From Bigelowiella natans CCMP2755 (Eukaryota; Cercozoa; Chlorarachniophyceae): a DNA stretch of 64,000 nt. This document shows positions 1-11,166 of the stretch, in pieces. How positions within the stretch are numbered: position 1 is the first letter of the stretch; every line of letters starts with the position of its first letter. The notes under the pieces are model-generated. The model was not told the origin of the DNA. It did no database searches and saw only the letters and a program-made list of their open reading frames with translations. The position numbers and the translations under genes are program-made. The DNA is taken from NCBI GenBank assembly GCA_000320545.1, contig ADNK01000149.1, forward strand, positions 62,001-126,000, read 5' to 3'.

Positions 1-870
1 ATCATCAATGTTCGACGTCAGCGTGTGCCTGCACGAATGCAACGCTAGAACGTCTGGGGACGTCCATGCGTGGGTGTGCAACGCGCTCGAACACTCCGGT
101 CGATCGAGCCTGCTAGCCTGCAGCCTGCAACTTTCAGCATTTCGTGTTGCGTTTTGCGGATGACACGTGCAATGTTGTGATGCATGCTGGCATGTGACAC
201 GTGTCCCATTGTTGTGTCCATCATGAGTGTGTGCAACACGCAACATGATGCATGCAATGTGCATCCTGTTGCTGTGTCATTGTGCGGAAGCACCCCGCTA
301 GCCCGCACGTGAGCATCCCGCACGTGCATGAGCATCGAGTGGACGGACATCACTGCTAGACTGCGGGATCAGCAGGCACGCTGAGCACGTCTAGATCTGC
401 ACCTCGCTAGCACGTGCCATCCGACGTGCATGTTGCTCGATCCAGCCTGCTTGCATCACGCACACCGCTGCTGGATCGGACGTGATGCACTGACTTGCTT
501 CCACGTTGTTGCACGCAGCTTCTAGGCTTGCTAGCTTGTCAGCTTGCGTCCTCCCTAGTCACGCGCTGCACGTGCTCCTGCAACAGCTCTAGAGGTGGAC
601 AAATTGCAACACCTGCACGCAGTGCGTGGTGACCGCCAACAGTCGATTTCAAGATTTGTTGGAAATTGTCGATGATCAGGAAACGGCCAGTGTGGCGGAT
701 GCGCACAATTCACAATTGCATGCATCCAGTCCAACGCCAGCTGTCTGCTGTTAGTTGTTTGACGCTACATGCTATGTGTGAGCGTGATGCAAGACATATG
801 CATGCAATTCAGATCCATCACATCACAGAGCAGACTGGACGACGCTGATCATCACGCACCGCACACCTGC
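1..870. other. Noncoding spacer rich in short palindromes
   Basis: No convincing exon is visible. The sequence is dense in short self-complementary words such as CACGTG, GCATGC, GCTAGC and TGCATGCA, and the same character recurs in every long spacer of the window. It may be the 3' flank of a gene lying to the left. The short ORFs here have no protein-like composition. Confidence 0.6.
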
Positions 871-1616
871 GCTTCACTTGAGTCTGGCATCGCATGACAA
901 CAGAGTTCTTTCATGTGCATTTGCTATCATGGCTGTTGTGATACATGTAGTATCGTCATTGCTATTACTACATAGTGTTATTACTCGGCTTCAATTTCTC
1001 TACTCTATGAAGAGTTCTCATCCAGCAATCCGTCTATCGCAGGCACATCTTAAGGAGCTTTCAATGAGGGGGTTGGTTGGGACATTCTCTCCCGTCCAGC
1101 AGCAAAGTACTTAAATGCGTGGGGAATCAAGTCATCCTAGGTCATATATTGACACATAGTATCAGTACCGGAAGTACGAGAGTGTTATTGACAACGCAAA
1201 TTACTTTTCATCGCGTGAGTATGCAAGTTGTGTGTGTGTCCCTGCTTGCATGCGACGTGGTGTGTGTAGTAGTACCTTGAAGACGAATCCGACATCCAGG
1301 TCGAATTGTATCTCTCTCTCGATAACTCTGTAAGCGAGAAAAAGAGGAGAGTAGTTACATCAATGGACTGAAGGAGCACCATATGAAGAAGCAACGTAGA
1401 CCGGCAAACATCATGGTTGAAGGGGTAACAAAAATTGTAAAAGAGGAAAAATGGCTTCATTTAACTCAGTTACGCAGCAGCTGATTTGATCTCTCCTTCA
1501 CCGCTGGGATATCACGTTCATGTGCTCATTGTCATCACAATTAATATAAATGGTTGCTATAAGTACTGTCTGGTCTCAATCTCCTGGGCAGTTAACTCGG
1601 TGCCTAAGCACGCGCG

Positions 1617-1647
<31 letters not shown>

Positions 1648-1662
1648 ATACACACATTATAA

Positions 1663-1709
<47 letters not shown>

Positions 1710-2768
1710 TTTAGTAAACAAAGGGCCATAAATCAAAGAGTTCATGTGATGAATGTGGAGAATGTCATAGCATTAGTAGTAGTAATAGTAGTAGTAGTAG
1801 TAGTAGTAGTCGTTGGTACCTGGGGGAAGGGGGTCAAGAGACAGTGGTGAGAATAAATTGAAGAAGCTCTGCCCGACGGTTAAATCCCTGCGCCGTGTCA
1901 AAGGTAAGGTTTGGATGTTTGGTTAACCCAATGCAATTATATGAAAGCTCCCGACCCAAAAATGGGTAAAGATACTGCAATCGCAGGGTGTAAAATGTAA
2001 ATACCTTTCAATATGCTAACGATGATTTTGAATCACTCGCACTTTTGAATTTTCTCACCACTATCACAGTTGTTATCATCGCTGTACATATCACTTCCTA
2101 CTACCACCACCACCAAACGCCACTAGGCGCCCATACTATCACTACCTCGTCTCTGTGCCGTTCTTATACTTCCTCTTCACTGTCATAATCGCAGGATCTT
2201 GCATCGCCTTCCACGACACCTTTTGGAGCAACAACAACGACGACATATCTATCAGCGGGAAAGCAGCAAAAAATGATGGAGACGGGGTAGAGCAGGAGAA
2301 CATTGAGAAACTTAATCAAAATCTTCCTCTCTAGTATGTTTGGTGTATTGATCGTCGGGTAGAAGAACAACCATCTCCCCCCACAACCGTCTACATGTTT
2401 CGTTTTTAACTGAATAGTATTTCTTTTTACCCTCTCAGGAAGGCTCTTGATCTCTTTCAGTATGTTCTGGCCCTGTAGTCATCGTCGATGGATGGGAAAT
2501 CACCAACGACGCCGCATTGAAGGAGCAAGATTAGCGTGAGGAGGCGGCAGTAACAGAAGAGAGAAGGGGAAAGAGAAGGAGAGGAGGAGGGGGGGGGATA
2601 GATCCGTTGCAAGGGAAATGTTATGCTCTAAATCGTCTAAAACTCTGTGACTGTGTGTGTGTGCGCGCGCGTAAATACCAGTAAATAGACAAAACGAATT
2701 CATTGAGTGCAATTATTAGTTTCTTGTTTCATTGCTGTGGCTGTGGATAGCTTCTTCCCGCTCTCCTC

Positions 2769-2800
<32 letters not shown>

Positions 2801-4047
2801 GATACTATCACCACTACTATATCATGATTATTATGAGGACAACCATGGAGACTTTCTCCTGCATAACGTAAGCCTTTACCAGCTCCGTATCGACCATATA
2901 TGGATTTGGCTCAAATTGGAAGGTTAGCTGAAGGAAGAGTAAGGTAGTAGTAGTAGTAGGAGGAGGAGGAGGAGGAGGAGTAGTGATGTTGGTGAGTGTG
3001 CGTGCTGTAGTCCTTGCATCTGATGTTGTTTCTGTGTGGTTGTACATGCATTCAACTTGCACGAAACTCTTCGATTATTACTAAAATACCTTGAAGCCTT
3101 TGATGTTATTTGGTAAGAGGGAGGACTTCACGTCGCGCAGGTATTCTGAAGGAAGGGGCGATAAGAATGGTGTTGGCAACGACGAGTGATAGCGATGACG
3201 ATCATATGATGACTGTTATGAGTTTAAGCCAGATCAAAATACGTTGAATTAAATCTTAGTTTATTCTCGCACACACACACACACACACACATATTCGTTT
3301 ATACACTTTCCAGAACTCATTCTCGTTTACAACTCCCCCACATCCACATCTCTCTCTTTCTTTCCCTTCCATATAAAACCGCACCGCCTAGAACCTAAAA
3401 TCTTGAGGTCTTTCTTGTTGAGAAGCTGAGAGAAGGGCGGGAGGATAGAAGCATGATGACGATAAGGAGATTGCAGGAGCAGAGAGCAGAGAAGATTGCA
3501 ATAAGCTCAGCTTGTGAGAAGCTGAGCATCGTCTATTGCTATTATGCGAGTAGTTTATATAGTAGCTACTACATACTGATAAATATGCACTACTTAGTTT
3601 CTCACTGCTGCTACTACTACTACCTGGCCGATTGTAGGGTGGGAAAGCATGACAGTCTTCCAAAAATCTGATGGTGGTGGTGGCGGTGATCGTGATGTTA
3701 ATAATCATCACATCTTCCTACGTCAAGATACAAACTACGGCTGAGCATGCATCATCACAAGCACAGATGGTCTTCCTGATTGTTTTCCATGAATGCTTCT
3801 TGTACGCCCATTTTTTTTGCTGAACGTCTACCTTTAACTGGAGGAGTCTTGGGTGCCCCGCGTTGAAACACGCCTTTGTGCACAAGTGTACTCCTTCGCT
3901 CATGCTCCTTCTCGAACAACGGCTGCCAGACGCACACAGCGACGACGATGATAACAAAATTAGAGGAAAAGAACCACAACAACGACGACGTGAGCGCAAA
4001 ACGGAGCCTCACACATTCGCAATCATGCATCATAGATGTCTCTCTAG
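871..4047. other. Microsatellite-rich stretch, probably introns and unresolved 5' exons
   Basis: The stretch holds (CG)n(CA)n and (TA)n at about 1612-1704, (TAG)n at 1773-1810, (CTA)n at 2770-2800, (TAG)n/(GAG)n at 2944-2980 and (CA)n at 3270-3291. Such repeats lie in introns elsewhere in the window, so the + gene ending at 5068 may extend back into this region. One possible + exon follows an AG at about 3470 (reading EQRAEKIAISSACEKL), but no neighbouring exon confirms it. Confidence 0.45.
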
Positions 4048-5068
4048 ATCTGTCCAACAAGCACTATCTTCGATTGTGCGCAACCATGAATCGGCGCTCC
4101 AGCTGCTCTGCCTCCTGGAAAAAACCCTGCTGCAGCTCCTCGTACTATCAAAGAAAGTCATCGTGGAAGATAAGATGGGTGAACTAGCAGCAGAGAAGTA
4201 ATATCAAAACGAAGGAGTACAACAGAGCAGATGAAAAGTGGAGAGAGAGCTCTCCTGCTCCCTCCCTTGCCCGATCATTTACGACGGACCTTATCCTGCA
4301 GTTGTCCAAGCACCTGCAGACGATTCCTCAACTCGGGAGGGATCTAATAATGACGACGGTATGACGAAGATTATGTTTGCAATGATGCTCAAATGGTTCT
4401 GAAGATGAAGTAAATGTTGCATGTTCTTCTATGTACGCATCCACATCTGGGATTTTGTTGCAAATCACTCGTCGTTGTCTTACACTGAGGATGACGCTAC
4501 AATACATGTCCAGTACACTACCCGTGCCTGCGCAAGTTCTGCCTCGTCTAGCGGTTCCCAGCACTCCTGCTTTGATGCTGACGACGACGATGATACCCTT
4601 TTGTCTCCCTCTCCGGACGATGTTGATGTTGATGAGGATGATGGCGGGACGTCGCTCTCCTTGTGTAATCGATTTTTGATTGCACGAAAAGGTGCGGTCA
4701 CCACTCGTGTCATTGCTCGAAGCAGGTTACCGATTGCAGACAATCCTATTTGTGGATTTGGGGGAGGGAGGGAGGGGGAAGGAGGAAGGGAGGAAATTAG
4801 AACCCACACTCTCCACGACTCTTCTCTTTCTCTCATGTGTGCGTGCGTGCGTACGTGTGTCTGTGTATGTTTGTGCGTGTACATAGTTGCATGCATGTAA
4901 GAAATTACCTCTTTTCCCCGCTCGAATTGGGTGTAGACCTCGCTGCAAGTCATCCGTACGGTGCGCCTTTTATCACATAGACGATTCTTAGATGATATGG
5001 TTGTCGATGCAGGGGAAAGGAGGGAACTCAACAAGAAATTCGTTCGCATGCTCCTGCAGAAGGACTGA
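4048..5068 (+). CDS. C-terminal part of an unrecognised multi-exon protein
   Basis: Four + strand exons keep frame with GT-AG signals: 4048-4156, 4302-4358, 4490-4696 and 4937-5068 (stop TGA 5066-5068). The first two encode leucine-rich helical segments (SVQQALSSIVRNHESALQLL; LSKHLQTIPQLGRDLI). The third encodes an acidic, serine-rich linker (DADDDDDTLLSPSPDDVDVD). The last encodes a basic helical tail ending FVRMLLQKD. I do not recognise the family. The 5' end is unresolved and probably lies to the left, beyond repeat-filled introns. The minus strand also has a tempting reading at 4480-5124 with good splice signals, but its exons do not keep phase. Confidence 0.45.
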
Positions 5069-5850
5069 GTGGCGCTCACACATTTAGCAGGAGTTGTGTC
5101 GCTGTTCATAGCCTTGCAGCTCATTATTGAGCACAGCAGGCCGACACTCGCATAAGAACCCTTCTATTTTTCATCATCGGAATCATCGTGCCTTCCTCAC
5201 CCTTTCGTTCAATGTCACAGAAGGAAGCAGCACTATAGTGGCAGCAGCCAGAATGGTAAAAGTCCACATCGCCATACGCCATGTCCCTCTCCCCCTCCTC
5301 CGGATGCGAGCAGCAGGAGCCCGGGTGGGGTGTCTGACCGGCTCCATTTACGTCGAGGTTTTGCGTGCTTTTGTTCTTTGAAGTTTCGAAAAAATCTTAC
5401 GAAGTTTTACGGACTAAAAATAGTCTAAGTCGATAGATTCAAATGGCGATGACCTTTTTGGAATATGGTCTTGTCGCAGTGCGAAAACGCAGGGTACTTG
5501 TTGGACGTCTTCAGTCACTCAGATCGACGTGACCGTCCCCTCCCCCTTGATCGAAGAAGATGCAAGCAAAGCGTCATCAGAGGATGGATGATAAATATCC
5601 CTTTCATTCCAGATGCCCCCGGTTATTTCGTCTCCCTGAGGGAGCAGGTGTATCGCGTTGGATGAATACCGTCTGGTTTCTCCTCATTTTGTATGGGGGT
5701 GAAAATTGCAATGCAGCTACCATAGTTGTTACGGGGCCCTTGTCTAAAATCGGATGCCTCAAGGAGTCTCCACAGATATCGTACCGCCAACATGTTCGAT
5801 CCCCTCATCTTCAGAGGATGGTCAGGCTGAAATGTAATGAGAAAAAAGAG
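5069..5850. other. Spacer between two + strand genes
   Basis: Nothing firm is seen. The ORFs have no family resemblance. It should hold the 3' UTR of the upstream gene and the promoter of the EOLA-like gene. Confidence 0.4.
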
Positions 5851-7015
5851 ATGGAGACTTTAAGGTACCTTTCCTGCGAGGAAACTGCAAGCGTGTTAAG
5901 CAAGTATATATTTATATATATTTATACATATTTATTTGTTTCAGATGCTTCACAATGAGCCAACCTTTCGCAGCGCTGCTCATGAACGGTTATAAAACCA
6001 TAGAGTCTCGAAATCATCCTATGTTCGAAGGAATTACGGTGATCAAAGCTACATAATAGAAAGCCTAGTGTTACTGCTGAAATTAAAGAATAACCATCAC
6101 ATCCACCCGAATAGCTCGTAACCAACTGGATGTATTCGCCAGGGTTCTGTAGCGCTCCATGTTGGCCGTAAAGATTGGCCAGACGACACGTGAGCATCAA
6201 AACTACAAATCATGGAGTCTCTATTATTAACTTCCGAAAGTTTCCGCGACTATACGACAGATGTCGGGAGATCTTATCAGACTGGGGGATGGACGATAGC
6301 CAAATCAAAAAGTGCATGGAGCTTCCAAACGGATTCAAAAGGTCGGATCCATATACAGATTGTCCGTCATTATCAAGGGTCTTCACTATACTGTTTTGTC
6401 AATACATCAGGGGCGATGTCGTTGGGATTGTTGAGGTACGATAAAAAGAAGAAAAACCCCGTCTCCTCCCTGACTCATCAGCATTGTTCTAGTTAGGGGA
6501 TACTTTCTTGAGATCACAAGGGCATATAAATGACCGCGGAATGCAGCGCAGAGTCTGTGCAGGTACCAGTTCCTTGAGAAAAGATGAAAATAATATCAGA
6601 TTTCAGAGTACGCATTTTCGCGAGGTGATTTTGTGGCTGCGACACAATATGTAATATCAGAAACATTCAACAGTCCCACGATTTTTGAATCTCTTGACAA
6701 GTTGTGACAGTAATATCTCATCATCGTGTATACCAGATGCATGTTAATTAATACGCCATTATGTACATTCTAGGGCCTTCAGGTATGGGCCGCTATCTTA
6801 CACCGATTACGTCTGCATCATACTTGAATCGTCCTTTCAAAGCAAAGGGGCAGCCGGTAATGACCTATGCGTGCGTATTGAGCTGGGACTGCTCCAGTCA
6901 GCAATAATTTGTGAACGAAAATGATGGATATTAAAACTGAATACCATGGTATATCGTCGGTCATCCTTAGGGGGTTTGGAAGGTCGAGCTACCTCGCGAT
7001 ATCTTTCCGGAGTAG
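5851..7015 (+). CDS. EOLA1-like ASCH-domain protein
   Basis: Eight exons keep frame: 5851-5864, 5945-6038, 6143-6189, 6261-6341, 6411-6435, 6493-6562, 6774-6856 and 6971-7015 (TAG), giving about 152 aa. Human EOLA1 (CXorf40A) is of similar length, and the whole protein follows its order of motifs: CFTMSQPFAALLMNGYKTIE near the N terminus, then VALHVGRKDWPDD, RGDVVGIVELGDTF, GRYLTPITSASYL and KGQPGVWKVELP. ASCH domains form a small beta-barrel thought to bind nucleic acid or nucleotides. The exact role of EOLA proteins is not settled. The start is chosen because the codons before CFTMSQP match the short EOLA1 leader; an ATG at 5955 is an alternative. The first coding exon is only 14 nt. Confidence 0.88.
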
Positions 7016-7390
7016 ATGCTATCGATTCGTTGGATATGCATGCAGTGTACATAAATGTAGCATAACGGTTTACTTATAGAGCTGCATGATACCTCCTATC
7101 ATGTAAGAGCGTCTAGTAGAATGCACGCAACATGCGAACAGCTGGAATGAAACAGCTATCGAGCAGTTTTTCCTCCTTTTTTTTTAAATGTACATGTATG
7201 CTTATGGTAATATGCCTTCGGGCAGGACAATGTCTATATACACTGCATGTGTTTATTATGTTATTAAATTGTACGAGCGTACTTCATATTCGTTCTAAAT
7301 AAAATGCAGATAAACATCATCCACTACGACTATTTTTTTTTGACCCAGCTGTATCAATTTTGTGCAAATCATGAATTCCAATGCCATGTG

Positions 7391-7510
7391 AGACGGATGT
7401 AATGAAGTGATTAATCTTTCCAATAGTCATCCTAATGTAGCTGTACAAAGCAGCGGCTACAGCGCTTAGGTTGTGTCTATTTGTCTCGTCTATTGTGTGT
7501 TTCATGCATT
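7391..7510 (+). repeat. Dispersed ~120-bp element, copy 1
   Basis: Shares ordered blocks with 32070-32190: AGACGGATGTAAT, GTCATCCT, GCAGCGGCTACAGCGCT and GTTTCATGCA, with spacings that differ by only 1-2 nt. The GGATG and CATCC blocks could pair. It lies about 375 bp downstream of the EOLA-like stop, on the same strand. It could be a transposon relic, a 3' UTR element or a small RNA gene. Confidence 0.6.
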
Positions 7511-8539
7511 TAAGAGAATCTGCATCCTGTCGTCGATGTCCTGCGGCACGCGCAGTGGTCTGTGCCTCTTTTTCGTCAGCTTCAGTCAGTCGTTTCGTCT
7601 CATCGTTTCGATTCATGATGGCATTCAATTGATTGTGCCATGTGAAACCATTGTGCAACATCAGGTGCATAGCCTGTGGTGAGCCATGCAATTTCATTTG
7701 TGGATGTAGCTATTTTTTGATGTATGCTATGTAGCTAGATAGCTAAATATCATTTCAGTAGCCGTGCTTATGTGATAGAGGCGGGATCAAAGTGCATTAA
7801 ATTATTATTCTCAGCATGCCTAAATTGAACAAGGACAGATGCATGAAAGTTCGTGAACAGTTAATGCTATAGTCATTTATGTCTAAATGCGTAGAAGTGC
7901 TAAGCACGCGCAAGCACTTATACTATCAAAAGTCAACACCACCAGATTATGCTAGTGAACCTGTTTTTTCGCTATTTCGGAGTTGGCATGCCAGTTAGTA
8001 CAATCAGAAGGATTGATTTAAGTGCATTTAATTATGAAATTGCGGCAACCAATTTGATGAGTACGCACGCAGCATGGCTCACGATTCAAGATCTAGAAAG
8101 GCGTATCCTGCAACTATATTCTCATAATGCAATTATTGCATCCTGCTGAATGATTTCTGTTTATGAGACTTCGTCGCTCTGTCTTGTAGATTTGAAGCAG
8201 CTTAATCGTGTCCACGAATACCAGTGGAAGACGGAAGATACAAGGATAATGCAAAATACGGAAGGCAATCGTCGACTTCTTGGAGTTTTGCTGTATGATT
8301 TCTGTGTAACTTCTTTCTCAATTCTGGTGAATGGAAGTATCGCCACCGCCATCGTAGCGAGGGAAAGAATTGCGAATATGAATGCTGACTTGATTAGACG
8401 TCGACGAACATCAATGGCTTTGTTCGTACGAGGGCTGGAAAGATGGCTGACAAGAATAATAATTATACCAGGAATCAGTCATACCAAAATTTATGTGTGT
8501 TCATTGTTCACACACACAATATATATTGCACATGTGTAT

Positions 8540-8630
8540 CATACGCGCGCGCGCGCACACACACACAGAGAGAGAGAGAGAGAGGGAGAGGGGAGAGAAA
8601 GAGAGAGAAAGAGAGGGAAAAACAAAAAAA

Positions 8631-8679
<49 letters not shown>

Positions 8680-8695
8680 TGTGCGTGTGTGTGTG
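8540..8695. repeat. Compound microsatellite (CG)(CA)(GA)(TA)(TG)n
   Basis: Successive CG, CA, GA, A-rich, TA and TG runs. The ORFs in this interval are artefacts of the repeats. Confidence 0.9.
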
Positions 8696-8828
8696 AGTGT
8701 GGAATAAGTCTCTCTTTGTCGCTCTCTGCTCTAGTTCTTCCTGTCATTAGATAATACTAGAAATGCAAAACAATGCAACTGGCACAGACGAGTAAAGATT
8801 TTTTTTGGGAATTTAAAAAATGATGCTT

Positions 8829-11037
8829 TTACCTCTTTCTGGTTGAAAGCTCCTCCGCAATATTGCCCATCTTTATTGCATCCCATCTGCTCTGTGGTGG
8901 CAAGATTTTTGGTCCCTCCTCCGTGAGGCCCTGTTTTGATATCGCTACCTCTTTACTTTCTAAATCCCCCTGAAAGATGTTGCTGCTATCGCGTAAAGCA
9001 GGTCCAGAAGAGCAGCCTACGGTAAAGGAGTGCTCTGTTGTTGTAAGCATGCTAGAATCTCTTTCACATCTGTCGATATCGTTGTGAGAAGCTGTATTCT
9101 CTCTGTCCTGACCGATCTTCGTCATTTTGGGCTCTTGAAGCACCTGGGGAGCATCTCGCCTCTTGTCTCTCTCAATCTTCTGCATTTCTATGGACTGCTG
9201 GTTCGATGTAACATTGCTGTAAAAAGAATCGTCGTCTGGCTTCGTTACTCCCATCTTCTGTTCCCCTCCCTTTGCCTTGCTATAGACAACCGCTTTAAGT
9301 CTAGGCAATGAGATGGCTACTTTCGAAGCTTTAGAGATTTTTTGTAGATGTGCCCATGTCGCAATGAGTGTGATACAACAATCACTCAAAAAGCACGCCC
9401 CCAGCAAGCCAACCCCTAAATGAGTAGATTGTGGTTCATCCGATACAGTACGTCAAGAAAGGATAGACGACGAAGAAGAACAAAAGATATCGTGCTAGTA
9501 AACACAAAAATATTACCTATGGATCGCAGGTAGTAATTTGGCCATTCTTTGTTAAACATAAGGATCAAGCCTGAGGATACAGCTTGTATAGCTATTAGCC
9601 ACGTAAATTTAATCTTCTCATTTCCCCAAAAATTGCTTGTTTTCTTGTTGCATGTGGTTTTCCAGACAATCTGTCATGAACCACAAGATATACGTTAATG
9701 TCCTACTCATTTCATTATTATTCCGGTTATTTTCTTCTTTGTTTGTTCTAATTACGGTCATTAGATGGTGCATTAAAAGTCCGGAGATTATTGCGAGAGA
9801 CTGCCATATAACAAAAAAAAATGAATGATCAATCGAGACGACAGAACGAAGAGCCTGAGCCATATGCAACCCCATATTCATATAGCAAAGGTGCACATGC
9901 GATAATCTAGGTAGCTTCGAAAATGAAATACTGATTTAGATTAAGGGACCAAACCTGCATCGTTCCGCCCACTATCGTCACTAGCTGCCATGGTGCTTTG
10001 AAGAACAGAGCGGAGGTGTACAATGCAACTGCTACACCAGTGCTTCCTATCATTCTGAAATAATGTGAGAGGAAAAATTCAACCGGTACTATATTCTCCA
10101 TCATGGAGAGGATAATGATAGGATGAAGCCAACGTACATCTGCGCATTTCTTTTCACTAAATTCGGATGATGACGGTCTGCAGCTTGGAAGAAGGCCACT
10201 AAAGGCCTGTAAAACTCCTATCCCTTTGCACCCATACACATTTTGTTAGCTGAAGCATTGATAGTCTTTTTTAATTAAGTTCTTTCTGTTTCCCTCCGAT
10301 CATCATCATCATCATCGCCATCATTATCATTATCATTATCAACACCATTATTGTCGTCGACATCATCGTAGTCGTCAAAACAAAAATTTCGATGAGTTTT
10401 ACCCATTCCAGCGATGAAGAACAAATTTGCCACTTCCATTATCTGTTCGAGCCTATGATGGGGATGGTGATAATATCAATGATGATGATAATGATAATGA
10501 GAATGATGATGCCACTTATGATCATGATCATCATGATCATCATGATCATTAAACAGATGCCAATCAGAGTTCGACTGCACCTTCTTGACGGCGCCCTCCA
10601 AGCTGTTGATGTGTACAAATGGTATTGAGGGTTGACCGATTTATGTTAATACGAGGTCAGAAAAGAGCTGTTCCTCCTCCTCCTCTGGTCATGAGTCAAA
10701 AAGTGTGAACGCGTATGATCGCTGCTTGTGGCCTCCTGAACCAGACCACAGATACTTAGGAACTCCTGGAATCCATGAAAATGTGCGAGGTCCGAACGCG
10801 GATCCGTGTTAACATGTAACGCAGTTTCCCTCGGAAAGAAATGTGAGAGAAACAGCCTTGAATTAACACCTTGCGGCATGGATTATTCTCAGCCGCACTC
10901 GAGAAGACAGATAAGAACAACAAGTCCTTGAAACGAAACCAGGCAATTTTTTTATCATATGCGTCGTCCAGGTTCCCTGCCTCAGAGATAGTTTCAAGGG
11001 ATTTGGTTTCTGCGATATCTACAATGTGATGTCGCAT
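8829..11037 (-). CDS. Orphan multi-pass membrane protein
   Basis: Exons on the minus strand, 5' to 3': 10940-11037, 10653-10829, 10576-10602, 10403-10452, 10240-10249, 10138-10206, 9955-10054, 9756-9800, 9517-9670 and 8829-9415 (TAA), about 438 aa, all in phase. The last five exons are strong. They give hydrophobic segments (GSTGVAVALYTSALFF, LVTIVGGTMQSLAIISGLLM, FTWLIAIQAVSSGLILMF, VGLLGACFLSDCCITLI), then a hydrophilic tail of about 170 residues rich in E, D, K, S and T. The five upstream exons are less certain; they include a 10-nt microexon and a 33-nt intron. I do not recognise the family. The start lies 129 bp from that of the divergent SAP gene. Confidence 0.6.
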
Positions 11038-11166
11038 AGGGGAAATTTTATTCTACAAGCCTGAGAAAATGAAATTAATAATTCGGTACGTAGACGTGTT
11101 GCAAAAGTGTTTGTTTCGGAATTTGGTATTATCCGACTCCCTACATTTTTCTTCGGACGAGGGAGG
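11038..11166. promoter_or_regulatory. Short divergent promoter
   Basis: The 129 bp between the proposed start codons of the membrane-protein gene (-) and the SAP-domain gene (+) must serve both. No TATA motif stands out. Confidence 0.4.

Larger units (their letters stand above)
7016..8828. other. 3' spacer between convergent genes
   Basis: Noncoding space between the stops of the EOLA-like gene (+) and the membrane-protein gene (-). It contains copy 1 of a dispersed element (7391-7510), palindromic words, and at 8540-8695 a compound (CG)/(CA)/(GA)/(TA)n tract. ORFs at 7949-8149 and 8150-8707 run through the repeats and lack splice or family support. Confidence 0.55.

Noticed and set aside
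4480-5124. Minus-strand ORF of 214 codons with good splice-like signals
   Set aside because: Its putative exons do not keep phase, and the plus strand has four in-phase exons over the same DNA.
8443-8754. Overlapping ORFs of alternating residues such as Tyr-Ile and Val-Cys
   Set aside because: They are translations of TA, CA and GA microsatellites. The same applies to ORFs over other such tracts in the window.
10464-10550. ATGATC/ATC repeats resembling a CRISPR or regulatory array
   Set aside because: They are simple trinucleotide and hexanucleotide microsatellites without spacers, in a eukaryotic intron.
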